Assembly: GCF_031846265.1 (NCBI RefSeq)
Contig: NZ_JAVRIA010000004.1
Span: forward strand, 186,001 to 250,000
DNA: 64,000 bases
Direction: 5' to 3'
From: Microcosmobacter mediterraneus
GTDB taxonomy: Bacteria; Bacteroidota; Bacteroidia; Flavobacteriales; Flavobacteriaceae
The translations under genes were made by a program, and so were the position numbers. Numbering within the stretch: the first letter of the stretch is position 1; each line of letters begins with the position of its first letter. Below, piece by piece: positions 1 to 9,295 of the stretch. The notes under the pieces were generated by a model. The model had not been told where the DNA came from. It saw nothing but the letters and a program-made list of their open reading frames with translations, and did not search any database.

Positions 1-1575
1 GAAGCAAAAGAACCCATTGTGTATTATTTAGATTCTGGTACTCCAGAACCAATACGTTCAGCTTTATTAGATGGAGCTCGCTGGTGGAATCAGGCATATG
101 AAGCTATTGGGTTTAAAGATGCCTTTCAAGTCAAGATATTACCAGCAGATGCAGATCCTATGGATTGTAGATATAATGTGATTCAATGGGTTCATCGTTC
201 AACACGTGGTTGGAGTTATGGTGCAAGTGTGGTTGATCCTAGAACTGGAGAAATCATTAAAGGTCATGTAAGTTTGGGAAGCTTGAGAATACGACAAGAT
301 TTTATGATTGCCCAAGCTTTGCTCAATAAACCTTTTGCAGAACGCGATGATAATTATCAGCCAATGTTAGAGATGGCTTTGGCCAGAATACGACAATTAA
401 GTGCACATGAAGTTGGACATACACTTGGATTTGCACATAATTTTGCAGCAAGTACAAATGGTAGAGCTTCAGTGATGGATTATCCTCATCCTTTAATAAA
501 ACTAACTAATGGTGAGATAGATTTAAGTGATGCTTACGATACAAAAATTGGAGATTGGGATAAGATTACAGTGGCTTATAGTTATTCAGATTTCCCAACT
601 AATACTGATGAAAAACTAGCATTAAACTCTATTCTACAGAATGCTTATTCTGATGGTTTAAGATTTATTACAGATAGTGATGCAAGAGCAAAAGGAGGAG
701 CTCATGCTTTAGCTCATCTATGGGATAATGGGCAAAGTGCATCTGAAGAATTAAACCGATATTTAGAGGTACGACAACAAGCCATTACCAATTTTTCTAA
801 AGACAATATAAGATCTGGTGAGCCATATTCTGTATTAGAAGATGTGTTTGTGCCATTATATTTTTCGCATCGTTATCAAACCGAAGCTGCTGTAAAATTA
901 GTAGGAGGCTTAGATTATAACTACGCGGTTAAAAATGATAATCAATTTACAGTTAAGTCTATTTCTAAAGAAGAGCAACGTATAGCCTTAGAGAGTGTGC
1001 TCAGTACTGTTAGTGCTAAAACATTATCAATTCCAAAAGACAAACTTAGTTTATTTCCGCCTAGAGCTTATGGTTATTGGAGAGGACGAGAATCGTTTAG
1101 CAGTAAATCTGGAGTGTCATTTGATGCTTTGAGTGCTGCTTCTACTGCAAGTGATATGACTTTAGGACTACTACTGCATCCTGAACGTATGAATAGATTG
1201 ATTCAGCAAAAAGGCTTAGATAATTTACAATTAGGTGTTGATGATGTTTTTAATGCGTTAATAAATACAACCTTTAAGCAAATAGAATACGATACTTATG
1301 AGTCTGAAGTGCACCAATTAATTTCTTTTAATGCACTAAAGCATTTGATGAATTTAGCAATTTCTGATCGTGTACATTTCCAAGTCAATGCTTATGCTCA
1401 AAAGGCAATTGAAGATATTCTCAGGGTACTAGATAATACAGTTTATGGTAAACAATTTAAACGAATTATCGCAGATTTTTATGAGAATCCTGATGATTTT
1501 AAACTTATTAATTCGCCAAAAATACCAGATGGTTCACCTATAGGAAGTGATTTATGTTCCTTTACAACTAATTAA
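1..1575 (+). CDS. Zinc metalloprotease of the met-zincin type, 3' part only
   Basis: The reading frame is open from base 1, so this is the C-terminal portion (about 524 residues) of a larger protein; the GTG at 19 is internal, not a start. The zinc site HEVGHTLGFAH (bases 406-438) is the extended HExxHxxGxxH metzincin motif, and SVMDYP about 12 residues further on supplies the Met-turn. This arrangement is typical of the large secreted Bacteroidota zinc-dependent metalloproteases that carry DUF5117/DUF5118 upstream of the catalytic region. The N-terminal part and any signal peptide lie outside the window. The gene ends one base before the threonine aldolase start, so the two are probably co-transcribed. 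The protease call is firm from the motif; the substrate is unknown. Confidence 0.85.
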   Translation, partial: EAKEPIVYYLDSGTPEPIRSALLDGARWWNQAYEAIGFKDAFQVKILPADADPMDCRYNVIQWVHRSTRGWSYGASVVDPRTGEIIKGHVSLGSLRIRQDFMIAQALLNKPFAERDDNYQPMLEMALARIRQLSAHEVGHTLGFAHNFAASTNGRASVMDYPHPLIKLTNGEIDLSDAYDTKIGDWDKITVAYSYSDFPTNTDEKLALNSILQNAYSDGLRFITDSDARAKGGAHALAHLWDNGQSASEELNRYLEVRQQAITNFSKDNIRSGEPYSVLEDVFVPLYFSHRYQTEAAVKLVGGLDYNYAVKNDNQFTVKSISKEEQRIALESVLSTVSAKTLSIPKDKLSLFPPRAYGYWRGRESFSSKSGVSFDALSAASTASDMTLGLLLHPERMNRLIQQKGLDNLQLGVDDVFNALINTTFKQIEYDTYESEVHQLISFNALKHLMNLAISDRVHFQVNAYAQKAIEDILRVLDNTVYGKQFKRIIADFYENPDDFKLINSPKIPDGSPIGSDLCSFTTN

Positions 1576-1576
1576 T

Positions 1577-2599
1577 ATGATAATAGATTTAAGAAGCGAT
1601 ACAGTTACCAAACCAACTAAAGGTATGTTAGATGCCATGATGAGTGCTAAAGTTGGAGACGACGTATTTGATGAAGATCCTACAGTAAAAATTTTAGAAG
1701 ACCGTTTAGCAAATCTCTTTGGTAAACCTAGAGCTTTATTTTTTCCTTCAGGTAGTATGGCAAATCAAACAGCTATTAAATTACACACCAATCCAGGTGA
1801 ACAAGTGATTTGCGATAAATATGCTCATATTTATAATTATGAAGCTGGAGGAGTTAGTTTTAACAGTGGTGTATCCTGTAATTTAGTTGATGGTCATAGA
1901 GGTATGTTTACTGCAAAACAAGCTAAAGACGCTATTAATCCAGATGCTTTTTATTACAGTCAAACTAGTTTAATAGCTATCGAAAACACAACCAATAAAG
2001 GAGGAGGAGCGTGTTGGGATTTTAATGAATTAATAAATATTAAATCGCTTTGTAATAATCATAAATTAGGGTATCATCTAGATGGTGCTCGACTTTGGAA
2101 TGCCCTAGAAGAAAAGAGGGAAACAGAGTTGGACTATGGTAAATTATTTAATACTATTTCTGTTTGTTTAAGTAAGGGTTTGGGTTGTCCTATAGGTTCG
2201 GTTTTAATAGGTGACGACGATATTATGCAACAATCTGTAAGACTCAGAAAAGTATTTGGCGGAAATATGAGACAGGTTGGTTATTTGGCTGCTGCTGGTT
2301 TGTATGCCTTAGATCATCACAGAGTGCGATTAAAAGACGATCACAGTAAAGCTAAAGACATAGGTGAAGTACTAGCTCAACATACTGCAATTAAAACAGT
2401 AGAACCTATAGAAACCAATATAGTGATTTTTGAACTAGCTGAAGACGTTGACGAACAACAATTCTTTGAAATATTGCATAATAAGGGTATTAAGCTAATA
2501 GGAATGGGTGGTGGTAAATTAAGAATAGTCACACATTTAGATTATACCAATCAAATGCATGACTATCTTTTAACTACATTAAAAACGCTTAGTTTATAA
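1577..2599 (+). CDS. ltaE: Low-specificity L-threonine aldolase (PLP enzyme)
   Basis: Predicted cytosolic fold-type I PLP enzyme that cleaves L-threonine/L-allo-threonine to glycine and acetaldehyde. The N-terminus MIIDLRSDTVTKPT is the family hallmark; HLDGARLWNA and the SVCLSKGLGCPIG segment, with the lysine expected to form the Schiff base, follow in the usual order. The 340-residue length is normal. I chose the ATG at 1577 because the family begins at MIIDLRSD; the longer frame from 1547 would run through the end of the preceding protease gene. It starts one base after that gene's stop and ends directly against a convergent outer-membrane protein gene at 2600. Confidence 0.93.
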   Translation: MIIDLRSDTVTKPTKGMLDAMMSAKVGDDVFDEDPTVKILEDRLANLFGKPRALFFPSGSMANQTAIKLHTNPGEQVICDKYAHIYNYEAGGVSFNSGVSCNLVDGHRGMFTAKQAKDAINPDAFYYSQTSLIAIENTTNKGGGACWDFNELINIKSLCNNHKLGYHLDGARLWNALEEKRETELDYGKLFNTISVCLSKGLGCPIGSVLIGDDDIMQQSVRLRKVFGGNMRQVGYLAAAGLYALDHHRVRLKDDHSKAKDIGEVLAQHTAIKTVEPIETNIVIFELAEDVDEQQFFEILHNKGIKLIGMGGGKLRIVTHLDYTNQMHDYLLTTLKTLSL

Positions 2600-3082
2600 T
2601 TACCATTGGTAACGAATTCCAAGAGCAATATCAAAATCTAAGTCGTCATTAAAATCTCCAAAACCAATTTCTGGTCTAAAATCTAATGATAGCAATAAAG
2701 GAATGTCAAAATTATATTCAATTCCTATATCTCCTGCAACAAAGAAAAACGTTTCACTATCATCAATGCCAGCTGGTAAATTATCAAAACTGTAACTTCC
2801 TAATCCACCACCAGCTCCAGCATACCAATTAAAGTTTCCATCTAAGTTCCAAACCCATTGGTACAAGCCAGCTAATTTGAAGCCATCAAAGTTGTTACCA
2901 CTTCGCCAACCTAGGTCTACTTCTAGTCTATTGTTATCTCCTAGAGCACGTTGATACGAAATTTCAGCGCCAAAGCCATCACTATCACCTAATCGTAAAC
3001 CAATGGCATTGTCGGATATTTCTTGAGAGTTACCTATTGCAAACCCAAATAAACACAGTTTAATTAAACATAATTTCTTCAT
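2600..3082 (-). CDS. Small outer-membrane beta-barrel-like secreted protein
   Basis: 160 residues. The N-terminus MKKLCLIKLCLFGFAIGNSQ is a signal peptide with a typical flavobacterial 'SQ' end. The mature part alternates hydrophobic and polar residues in strands separated by glycine-rich turns (for example FGAEISYQRALGDNNRLEVDLGWRSG) and ends in a terminal strand IALGIRYQW with a C-terminal aromatic residue, as in small outer-membrane porin-like barrels. I recognise no specific family. It converges on the threonine aldolase gene with no spacing. A TAnnTTTG-like box (TATTTTTG on the minus strand, plus-strand 3139-3146) lies upstream but has no clear -33 partner. Confidence 0.7.
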   Translation of the reverse strand: MKKLCLIKLCLFGFAIGNSQEISDNAIGLRLGDSDGFGAEISYQRALGDNNRLEVDLGWRSGNNFDGFKLAGLYQWVWNLDGNFNWYAGAGGGLGSYSFDNLPAGIDDSETFFFVAGDIGIEYNFDIPLLLSLDFRPEIGFGDFNDDLDFDIALGIRYQW

Positions 3083-3301
3083 AAGTTTTTAATTTTTAAT
3101 TGATGAATTAATACGATTTAAAATTTTATTTTACGTTTCAAAAATAACGCCAAAAACTAATTAATAGTCTTTTTTTATGATTTTTAATTAACAGTAAAAC
3201 TATATTAGCTTCCTTAATTTTGTAGTATTACAATTAATTAAATAACTAAATTTAGACTTTGAAGCTTTTTAGTTTAATACTCTATTTTTTTAAGCAATCT
3301 T

Positions 3302-4699
3302 ATGAATTCTATCATTGAATCATTTTTTAATATTCTTAAGCCAGATCAAATACTTAAAGGTTCTGATTTACAAGAACGTTATCATCATATTTGGCATATG
3401 GATAAACCTCTCTTTGTTAGAGCATTACTGCTTCCAGAGTCAACATCTCAAGTTTCAGAGATTATGAAAATTTGTGATATGGCTAATCAACCAGTTACAG
3501 TATTTGGTGGCTTAACTAACCTTGTTGGAAGTACTGAAACTAATGAAGAAGAGGTTGTAATTTCTATGGAGCGTATGAACACTATAGAAAATCCTGATCT
3601 ACAGAGCAGAACCATAACAGTTGAAGCTGGTGCTATCCTTGAGAATATACAAAATAAAGTTACTGAGAGTGGAATGCTTTTTCCGCTAAACTATGGTGCA
3701 AAGGGTTCTGCGCAAATCGGAGGATCAATTTCAACAAATGCAGGAGGACTTCAGGTAATACGTTACGGAATGACAAGGAATTTAGTACTTGGTTTGGAGG
3801 TTGTGCTGGCTAATGGCACTATATTAACATCATTAAAAAAGATTATTAAGGATAACTCAGGCTATGATTTAAAGCAGCTGTTTATTGGATCTGAAGGCAC
3901 ACTTGGTATTGTCACTAAAGCCGTATTAAAATTGGTTGAGTCACCCAAAAGTCAAGTTTGTGCTTTTGTAGGCATTAATAACTATGATAATGTTGTTGAG
4001 TTTATGCGCTTTATGGATAAAGGATTAGCTGGCACCATGAGTAGTTTTGAACTTATTTGGAAAAATTCGTTTATAACATTAACAAAAGATCCATCTATTG
4101 ATAGAACTCCATTACCATATGATTATAATTATTATGTTTTAGTGGAAAGCTTAGGAAGTAATCAACAACAAGACCAATTGCGGTTTGAAAATCTTTTGGA
4201 AGACGCATTAAATAGCGCACTTATTGAAGATGCTGCTCTAGCATACGTTAAGTCCGAGTTGAATTGGTTTTGGCACATAAGAGAAAATGTTGACGCTTTG
4301 GTAGCAGTTTGTAAGTATGATCAGCATTTTGATATCAGTGTACCTGTTAATGAAATCGGAAGAACTATTACTTCTATTACAGAAGATTTAGAGAAAATTA
4401 ACGGCGTAGCTCATATTTTTCCTTTTGGACATGTTGGAGATGGAAACATTCACTTTATCATTGGAAAAGAAAGTGAAGATGACTCGTTAAGAAAAAAAAT
4501 AAATTCAGTTATTTATAAGCCTCTAAAAGCTTTAGGAGGATCTGTTTCTGCCGAACATGGTATTGGATTACATAAAAAAGATTACTTGCATTTATGCAGA
4601 ACTACAGAAGAGATCACACTCATGAAACAATTAAAACATCTAATGGATCCTAAACAGATTTTAAATCGTGGAAAAATATTGGATATGAATGGTAAATAG
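3302..4699 (+). CDS. FAD-binding oxidase of the GlcD / D-lactate dehydrogenase type
   Basis: 465 residues, the usual length for a VAO/PCMH-family flavoprotein oxidising a 2-hydroxyacid such as glycolate, D-lactate or D-2-hydroxyglutarate. The N-terminal FAD-binding domain contains PVTVFGGLTNLVGS, GGSISTNAGGLQVIRYG and GSEGTLGIVTKAVLKL. The C-terminal FAD-oxidase domain carries FGHVGDGNIHF and SAEHGIGLHKKDYL, the conserved histidine-rich active-site segments. There is no signal peptide, so it should act at the inner face of the membrane or in the cytosol. It has its own 220-base upstream region and converges on the phosphoesterase gene. The exact substrate cannot be read from the sequence. Confidence 0.85.
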   Translation: MNSIIESFFNILKPDQILKGSDLQERYHHIWHMDKPLFVRALLLPESTSQVSEIMKICDMANQPVTVFGGLTNLVGSTETNEEEVVISMERMNTIENPDLQSRTITVEAGAILENIQNKVTESGMLFPLNYGAKGSAQIGGSISTNAGGLQVIRYGMTRNLVLGLEVVLANGTILTSLKKIIKDNSGYDLKQLFIGSEGTLGIVTKAVLKLVESPKSQVCAFVGINNYDNVVEFMRFMDKGLAGTMSSFELIWKNSFITLTKDPSIDRTPLPYDYNYYVLVESLGSNQQQDQLRFENLLEDALNSALIEDAALAYVKSELNWFWHIRENVDALVAVCKYDQHFDISVPVNEIGRTITSITEDLEKINGVAHIFPFGHVGDGNIHFIIGKESEDDSLRKKINSVIYKPLKALGGSVSAEHGIGLHKKDYLHLCRTTEEITLMKQLKHLMDPKQILNRGKILDMNGK

Positions 4700-4725
4700 A
4701 GGTTTACTTTAAGCTATATTTTCAC

Positions 4726-5580
4726 TCAATCCGAAGATGCTTTTTTTAGTGGTTTATCAACTATTGTAATAGCTGCAATAAGATCTTTAACTTCCATATC
4801 CTTTATATCTTCATCAGCAAAGAAAGGTGATAATTTATCCGCACTGTAGTTGTAGATCTTCCAACGCTTAAACTGATATTCTAAAGCTGTTAAATTCTCA
4901 ACCCAATCACCAGAATTCAAATACATGGTTTGACCATGTTTAGTCTTCTTTATTTCCATTTTTGGCTGATGAATATGACCGCAAATTACATAATCGTACC
5001 CATTTTCAATAGCTAAGTCTGATGCAACATTTTCAAAATTATGGATGTATTTAATAGCGCCTTTTACACTATTCTTTATTTTTTTTGAAAGTGAATATTT
5101 TTCCTTGCCTAAAGACTTTAAGCACCAATTTACAAAGCGATTAATTAGAATGAGCATATCATAACCATAACCACCTAATTTAGCTAACCATTTTGCATTC
5201 TGTATTGAAATATCAAAAACATCACCATGAAAAACCCATGCTTTCTTGCCATCTAGCTTTAAAATAGTTTTGTCTACTATAGAAATCTTACCAATTGAAG
5301 TGTTACTAAATTTACGTAACATCTCATCATGATTTCCTGTAACATAAATAACTTCTGTACCTTCAGAAGCCATGTCTATTATTTTTTTAATAACTCTTAG
5401 ATGCGATTTAGGAAAGTAACGTTTGCTAAACTGCCATATATCTACAATATCACCATTTAAAACTAATGTTTTAGGTTCTATACTATTGAGGTAAGTGAGT
5501 ACTTGTTTGGCATGACAACCGTAAGTTCCAAGATGAACATCAGAAATTACAGCAACTTCTATTTTACGCTTAAGTTTCAA
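4726..5580 (-). CDS. LpxH-like metallophosphoesterase (UDP-2,3-diacylglucosamine diphosphatase family)
   Basis: About 284 residues with the full calcineurin-type metal site in order: SDVHLG, GDIVDIW, GNHDE, a histidine in FHGDVFD, and GHIHQP. Members found widely in Flavobacteriia are annotated as UDP-2,3-diacylglucosamine diphosphatase, which removes UMP during lipid A synthesis; that role is inferred from the family. There is no ATG near the start. I prefer the TTG at 5580 because the product then begins MKLKRKIEVAVISDVHLG, the usual N-terminus of the group. A GTG at 5613 would add eleven residues. The gene is divergent from aroC across roughly 180 bases. Confidence 0.82.
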   Translation of the reverse strand: MKLKRKIEVAVISDVHLGTYGCHAKQVLTYLNSIEPKTLVLNGDIVDIWQFSKRYFPKSHLRVIKKIIDMASEGTEVIYVTGNHDEMLRKFSNTSIGKISIVDKTILKLDGKKAWVFHGDVFDISIQNAKWLAKLGGYGYDMLILINRFVNWCLKSLGKEKYSLSKKIKNSVKGAIKYIHNFENVASDLAIENGYDYVICGHIHQPKMEIKKTKHGQTMYLNSGDWVENLTALEYQFKRWKIYNYSADKLSPFFADEDIKDMEVKDLIAAITIVDKPLKKASSD

Positions 5581-5719
5581 TAGGGCAATTTTATTACTGC
5601 AAATAACTAACACATATATTATTTAAAGTTTACCTATTAATTAATTTATGCTTAGCTTTTGGTTAATTAAATGTTATGGAATTTTAATTAATATTTTAGC
5701 ATTAAATTCTTTTGTGATT

Positions 5720-5749
5720 TTTGATTCTCTTAGAATACAATTACATTAG
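5720..5749 (+). promoter_or_regulatory. Candidate aroC promoter
   Basis: TTTG (5720-5723), an 18-base gap, then TACATTAG (5742-5749). This resembles the Bacteroidota -33 TTTG / -7 TAnnTTTG consensus with one mismatch in the -7 box. It would start transcription about ten bases before the aroC ATG. The call rests only on pattern and position. Confidence 0.4.
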
Positions 5750-5766
5750 CAAAAAAACAGGTTTTA

Positions 5767-6831
5767 ATGGCGGGAAACACCTTCGGTAAATTATTTAAAC
5801 TGACCACATTCGGAGAGTCTCATGGTGAAGCTATAGGAGGTATAATTGATGGTTGTCCAGCAGGATTAGAACTCAATTTTGATGCAATACAGAATGAAAT
5901 GAATCGTCGTAAACCTGGCCAATCAGAGATTGTTACGCAGCGCAAAGAGCCAGATACCGTAGAATTTTATTCTGGCATATTTGAAGGTAAAACCACAGGA
6001 ACTCCAATAGGTTTTGTTATTAAAAATACCAATCAAAAATCTAAAGATTATTCTCATATAAAGGACGTTTACAGGCCAAGTCATGCAGATTATACTTACG
6101 AAAAAAAGTATGGTGTAAGAGATTATAGAGGAGGAGGTCGTAGCTCTGCACGTGAAACGGCTTGTAGAGTTGTTGCAGGTGCCATCGCAAAACAACTATT
6201 GAGTACTATTAAAATTAATGCTTTTACATCTTCTGTTGGTGATATTTTTTTAGAGAAATCTTATCAAGACTTAGATTTTTCTAATACAGAAAATAATGCT
6301 ATACGCTGTCCAGATAAGGATACTGCAGAGCTTATGATATCTAAGATTAAAGAAATACGAAAAGAAGGCGATACTATTGGTGGTACTGTAACTTGTGTGT
6401 TGCAAAATGTACCAGTTGGTTTAGGAGAACCTGTCTTTGATAAACTCCATGCAGAACTGGGTAAAGCCATGCTATCCATTAATGCTGTAAAAGGTTTTGA
6501 ATATGGCAGTGGGTTTTGTGGTGCTCGCATGAAAGGAAGTGAACATAACGATTTGTTCAATGATGATGGTAGTACCAAAACGAATCTTTCTGGAGGAATT
6601 CAAGGCGGAATTAGCAATGGTATGGATGTTTATTTTAGAGTAGCTTTTAAACCAGTTGCTACGATTATACAAAAACAAGATACTTTAGATAGTTCTGGTA
6701 ATATTGTTGAAATGCAAGGCAAAGGCAGACACGATCCTTGTGTGGTACCAAGAGCGATACCAATCGTTGAAGCTATGGCTGCATTGGTTTTAGCGGATTA
6801 TATGTTATTAGATAAAGTTAGTAGATTATAA
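5767..6831 (+). CDS. aroC: Chorismate synthase
   Basis: Final step of the shikimate pathway: conversion of 5-enolpyruvylshikimate-3-phosphate to chorismate with reduced FMN in the cytosol. The 354-residue protein shows the family signatures in order: TTFGESHGEAIGGIIDGCPAG near the N-terminus, NRRKPGQSEIVTQRKEPD, SHADYTYEKKYG with YRGGGRSSARET, then GGIQGGISNG and the C-terminal GRHDPCVVPRAIPIVEAMAA. Length and motif order are normal. ATG start at 5767. A short inverted repeat and a symporter gene follow within 45 bases, so the two genes may share a transcript. Confidence 0.97.
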   Translation: MAGNTFGKLFKLTTFGESHGEAIGGIIDGCPAGLELNFDAIQNEMNRRKPGQSEIVTQRKEPDTVEFYSGIFEGKTTGTPIGFVIKNTNQKSKDYSHIKDVYRPSHADYTYEKKYGVRDYRGGGRSSARETACRVVAGAIAKQLLSTIKINAFTSSVGDIFLEKSYQDLDFSNTENNAIRCPDKDTAELMISKIKEIRKEGDTIGGTVTCVLQNVPVGLGEPVFDKLHAELGKAMLSINAVKGFEYGSGFCGARMKGSEHNDLFNDDGSTKTNLSGGIQGGISNGMDVYFRVAFKPVATIIQKQDTLDSSGNIVEMQGKGRHDPCVVPRAIPIVEAMAALVLADYMLLDKVSRL

Positions 6832-6840
6832 TGAATAAGT

Positions 6841-6858
6841 TTTCCACTTTTGTGGAAA
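6841..6858 (+). other. Short inverted repeat between aroC and the symporter gene
   Basis: TTTCCAC-TTTT-GTGGAAA, a perfect 7-bp stem with a 4-base loop, sits in the 42-base gap. No T-run follows, so it is not a standard terminator. It could stabilise the aroC mRNA end or cause partial attenuation. Confidence 0.4.
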
Positions 6859-6873
6859 TCAAAATAGATTTTG

Positions 6874-8196
6874 ATGAAAAAACTCGCATTACACTGGAAA
6901 ATTATTATCGGAATGGTTCTCGGAGTCATTTTTGGTTTTATAATGAATTCTTTAGATAATCAACAATTTGTAACCGATTGGATATCACCTTTTGGAACAA
7001 TTTTCATTAACCTTTTAAAGTTAATAGCAGTGCCATTAATTTTAGCCTCGTTGATTAAGGGAATTTCTGATTTAAAAGATATTTCTAAAATAAAATCAAT
7101 GGGTTTGCGTACTATAGTTATTTATATGGCTACAACTTTGGTTGCAGTTATTATTGGGCTAAGTATTGTAAATACGGTTCAGCCTGGAAATGGTATGCCA
7201 GAGGATACTATTGAAAAAATTAAATTAAAATATGCTAATGATGCTGGTGTAACAGATAAATTAGAAAAAGCTAGTGCACAACAGGATGCTGGACCACTAC
7301 AAGCTTTAGTCGATATTTTTCCGAGTAATATTTTTAAATCTCTAACTGAAGCTTCTATGCTTCAAGTCATATTCTTTGCCTTATTTGTTGGAATTTGTTT
7401 ACTGCTCATAGGAGAAAAAAAGGCAAAACCTTTGGTAGATTTTTTCGACTCACTTAATGAGGTCGTCATGAAAATGGTAGATTTAATCATGCTATTTGCA
7501 CCATATGCTGTTTTTGCATTATTGGCAAATGTTATTATTTCTTTCGATGATGCCGAAATTTTAGTAAAACTTTTATGGTATGCGGCTTGTGTTTTTGGAG
7601 GCTTAGTATTGTTAATTGGCTTTTACCTCATTCTTATAAGTGTTTATGTAAAAAAATCACCATTGTGGTTCTTAAAGCAAATCAGTCCTGCTCAATTATT
7701 AGCGTTTTCAACAAGCTCAAGTGCAGCAACACTTCCTGTAACTATGGAGCGTGTGGAAGAGCATTTAGGTGTAGATAAAGAAGTCTCTGGGTTTGTATTA
7801 CCTGTTGGAGCAACAGTTAATATGGATGGTACCAGTTTATACCAAGGTATTGCAGCAGTTTTTATTATGCAAGTGCTTTGGCCAGAAGGCTTAACATTTA
7901 CAAATCAATTGGTAATTATTGGCACGTCTGTATTGGCCTCTATTGGAAGTGCTGCAGTGCCAAGTGCAGGAATTGTAATGTTGGTCGTGGTATTAGAAAC
8001 TATTGGTTTCCCTGCGGAATTATTACCTATTGGTATAGCACTAATTTTTGCTGTAGATAGACCTTTAGATATGTGCAGAACTGTGGTTAATGTTACTGGA
8101 GATGCCACAGTGTCTATGATGGTTGCGAAGCCTTTAGGTAAATTACACGATCCTAAACCTAAAGAATGGGATGACCATTATGATGCGGTTAAATAG
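6874..8196 (+). CDS. Dicarboxylate/amino acid:cation symporter (DAACS family)
   Basis: 440-residue inner-membrane secondary transporter of the GltP/GltT/DctA type. Several long hydrophobic segments run from ILHWKIII-like residues near the N-terminus. The serine-rich re-entrant loop LLAFSTSSSAATLPVT and the substrate/Na-binding segment LPVGATVNMDGTSLYQG are diagnostic, as are GSAAVPSAGIVML and DRPLDMCRTVVNVTGDA near the C-terminus. The ATG at 6874 was preferred to the TTG immediately before it. The likely substrate is glutamate/aspartate or a C4-dicarboxylate, co-transported with Na+ or H+; the sequence alone does not decide. It follows aroC by 42 bases. Confidence 0.92.
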   Translation: MKKLALHWKIIIGMVLGVIFGFIMNSLDNQQFVTDWISPFGTIFINLLKLIAVPLILASLIKGISDLKDISKIKSMGLRTIVIYMATTLVAVIIGLSIVNTVQPGNGMPEDTIEKIKLKYANDAGVTDKLEKASAQQDAGPLQALVDIFPSNIFKSLTEASMLQVIFFALFVGICLLLIGEKKAKPLVDFFDSLNEVVMKMVDLIMLFAPYAVFALLANVIISFDDAEILVKLLWYAACVFGGLVLLIGFYLILISVYVKKSPLWFLKQISPAQLLAFSTSSSAATLPVTMERVEEHLGVDKEVSGFVLPVGATVNMDGTSLYQGIAAVFIMQVLWPEGLTFTNQLVIIGTSVLASIGSAAVPSAGIVMLVVVLETIGFPAELLPIGIALIFAVDRPLDMCRTVVNVTGDATVSMMVAKPLGKLHDPKPKEWDDHYDAVK

Positions 8197-8257
8197 TTTA
8201 AATTATAACAAAAGTTTAGTATTTTTAAGTTAATATAACGGACTAAAATTAAGAGAT

Positions 8258-9295
8258 ATGAATGTTTGCTTTATAATGTATCCTTGGGAACAGATTGATG
8301 CCGAAAATGATACAAGCTTAGCTTTAATTAAGGAATGTGCCAAACGAGGTCATGGTGTTGCGATGTGTACACCAGCAAACTTAACCATTAGAGATAGTGT
8401 AACGAGTGCATTCTGCACAGTTATTGGCAGAATGGAAAAAGTTCCAGGCTCTTTAAAGGCATTTTATAACAAAGCAGAGCTAAGAGAAGAAATGTTACCA
8501 TTAGCTGGATTTGATGCGATTTTCTTTAGAGCAAATCCGCCGTTAGATCCTATAATGCTTAACTTCTTAGATTCTGTTAAAGATGATGTGTTTATAGTAA
8601 ATTCCTTGCAAGGCATGCGAGAAGCTAACAATAAATTATACACAGCAGCCTTTGGAGATGCACATAGTAATATTATTCCTAATACACATGTATCAAAAAA
8701 TAAGGATTATTTAATTCAACAAATTAGAGAGTCAAAATCTGACAAGATGATTATTAAACCATTGAATGGTTTTGGAGGTTCAGGCGTAATTCTTATTGAA
8801 AAATCGGCAATGAACAATATTAATTCATTATTGGATTTCTATGTTACAAGTGGTGATGGAGGATCAAATTATGTTATTCTTCAAGATTATATTGAAGGTG
8901 CAGATGAAGGTGATGTTAGAATTTTATTGCTTAATGGAGAGCCTGTAGGTGCCATGAAACGCGTTCCAGGTAAAGACGATCATAGATCTAATGTCTCTGC
9001 TGGTGGAAGTGTTCAAAAACATGCCTTAAGCAAAGCTGAGAAAGCACTTTGTAAACAAATTGGTCCGAAATTAGTTAATGATGGACTCTATTTTGTAGGT
9101 ATTGATGTCATTGGTGGCAAACTTGTTGAAGTCAATGTTATGTCTCCTGGAGGCATCACCTATATTAATAAAGTATACAAACCAAAGATAAAAGTAGAAG
9201 AAAAAGTAATAGACTTCCTTGAGAGTAAAGTTGTAGATAAGTTACAGGCCTTTGATAGACGTACACGTTTACGAAAAACAGTACAAGATGCTTAA
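8258..9295 (+). CDS. Glutathione-synthetase-like ATP-grasp ligase
   Basis: 345 residues. The N-terminal pre-ATP-grasp domain begins MNVCFIMYPWEQ. The ATP-grasp core shows the nucleotide lysine in MIIKPLNGFGGSGV, the flexible glycine-rich loop, DYIEGADEGDVRILLLNGE, RSNVSAGGS, and the metal-binding GIDVIGGKLVEVNVMSPGG. These match the GshB group, which joins a carboxylate to an amine through an acyl phosphate. However, no gamma-glutamylcysteine ligase is in the neighbourhood and the genes that follow are unusual, so the product may not be glutathione. It is the first gene of a five-gene operon; the next gene overlaps it by 8 bases. A specific substrate is not claimed. Confidence 0.85.
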   Translation: MNVCFIMYPWEQIDAENDTSLALIKECAKRGHGVAMCTPANLTIRDSVTSAFCTVIGRMEKVPGSLKAFYNKAELREEMLPLAGFDAIFFRANPPLDPIMLNFLDSVKDDVFIVNSLQGMREANNKLYTAAFGDAHSNIIPNTHVSKNKDYLIQQIRESKSDKMIIKPLNGFGGSGVILIEKSAMNNINSLLDFYVTSGDGGSNYVILQDYIEGADEGDVRILLLNGEPVGAMKRVPGKDDHRSNVSAGGSVQKHALSKAEKALCKQIGPKLVNDGLYFVGIDVIGGKLVEVNVMSPGGITYINKVYKPKIKVEEKVIDFLESKVVDKLQAFDRRTRLRKTVQDA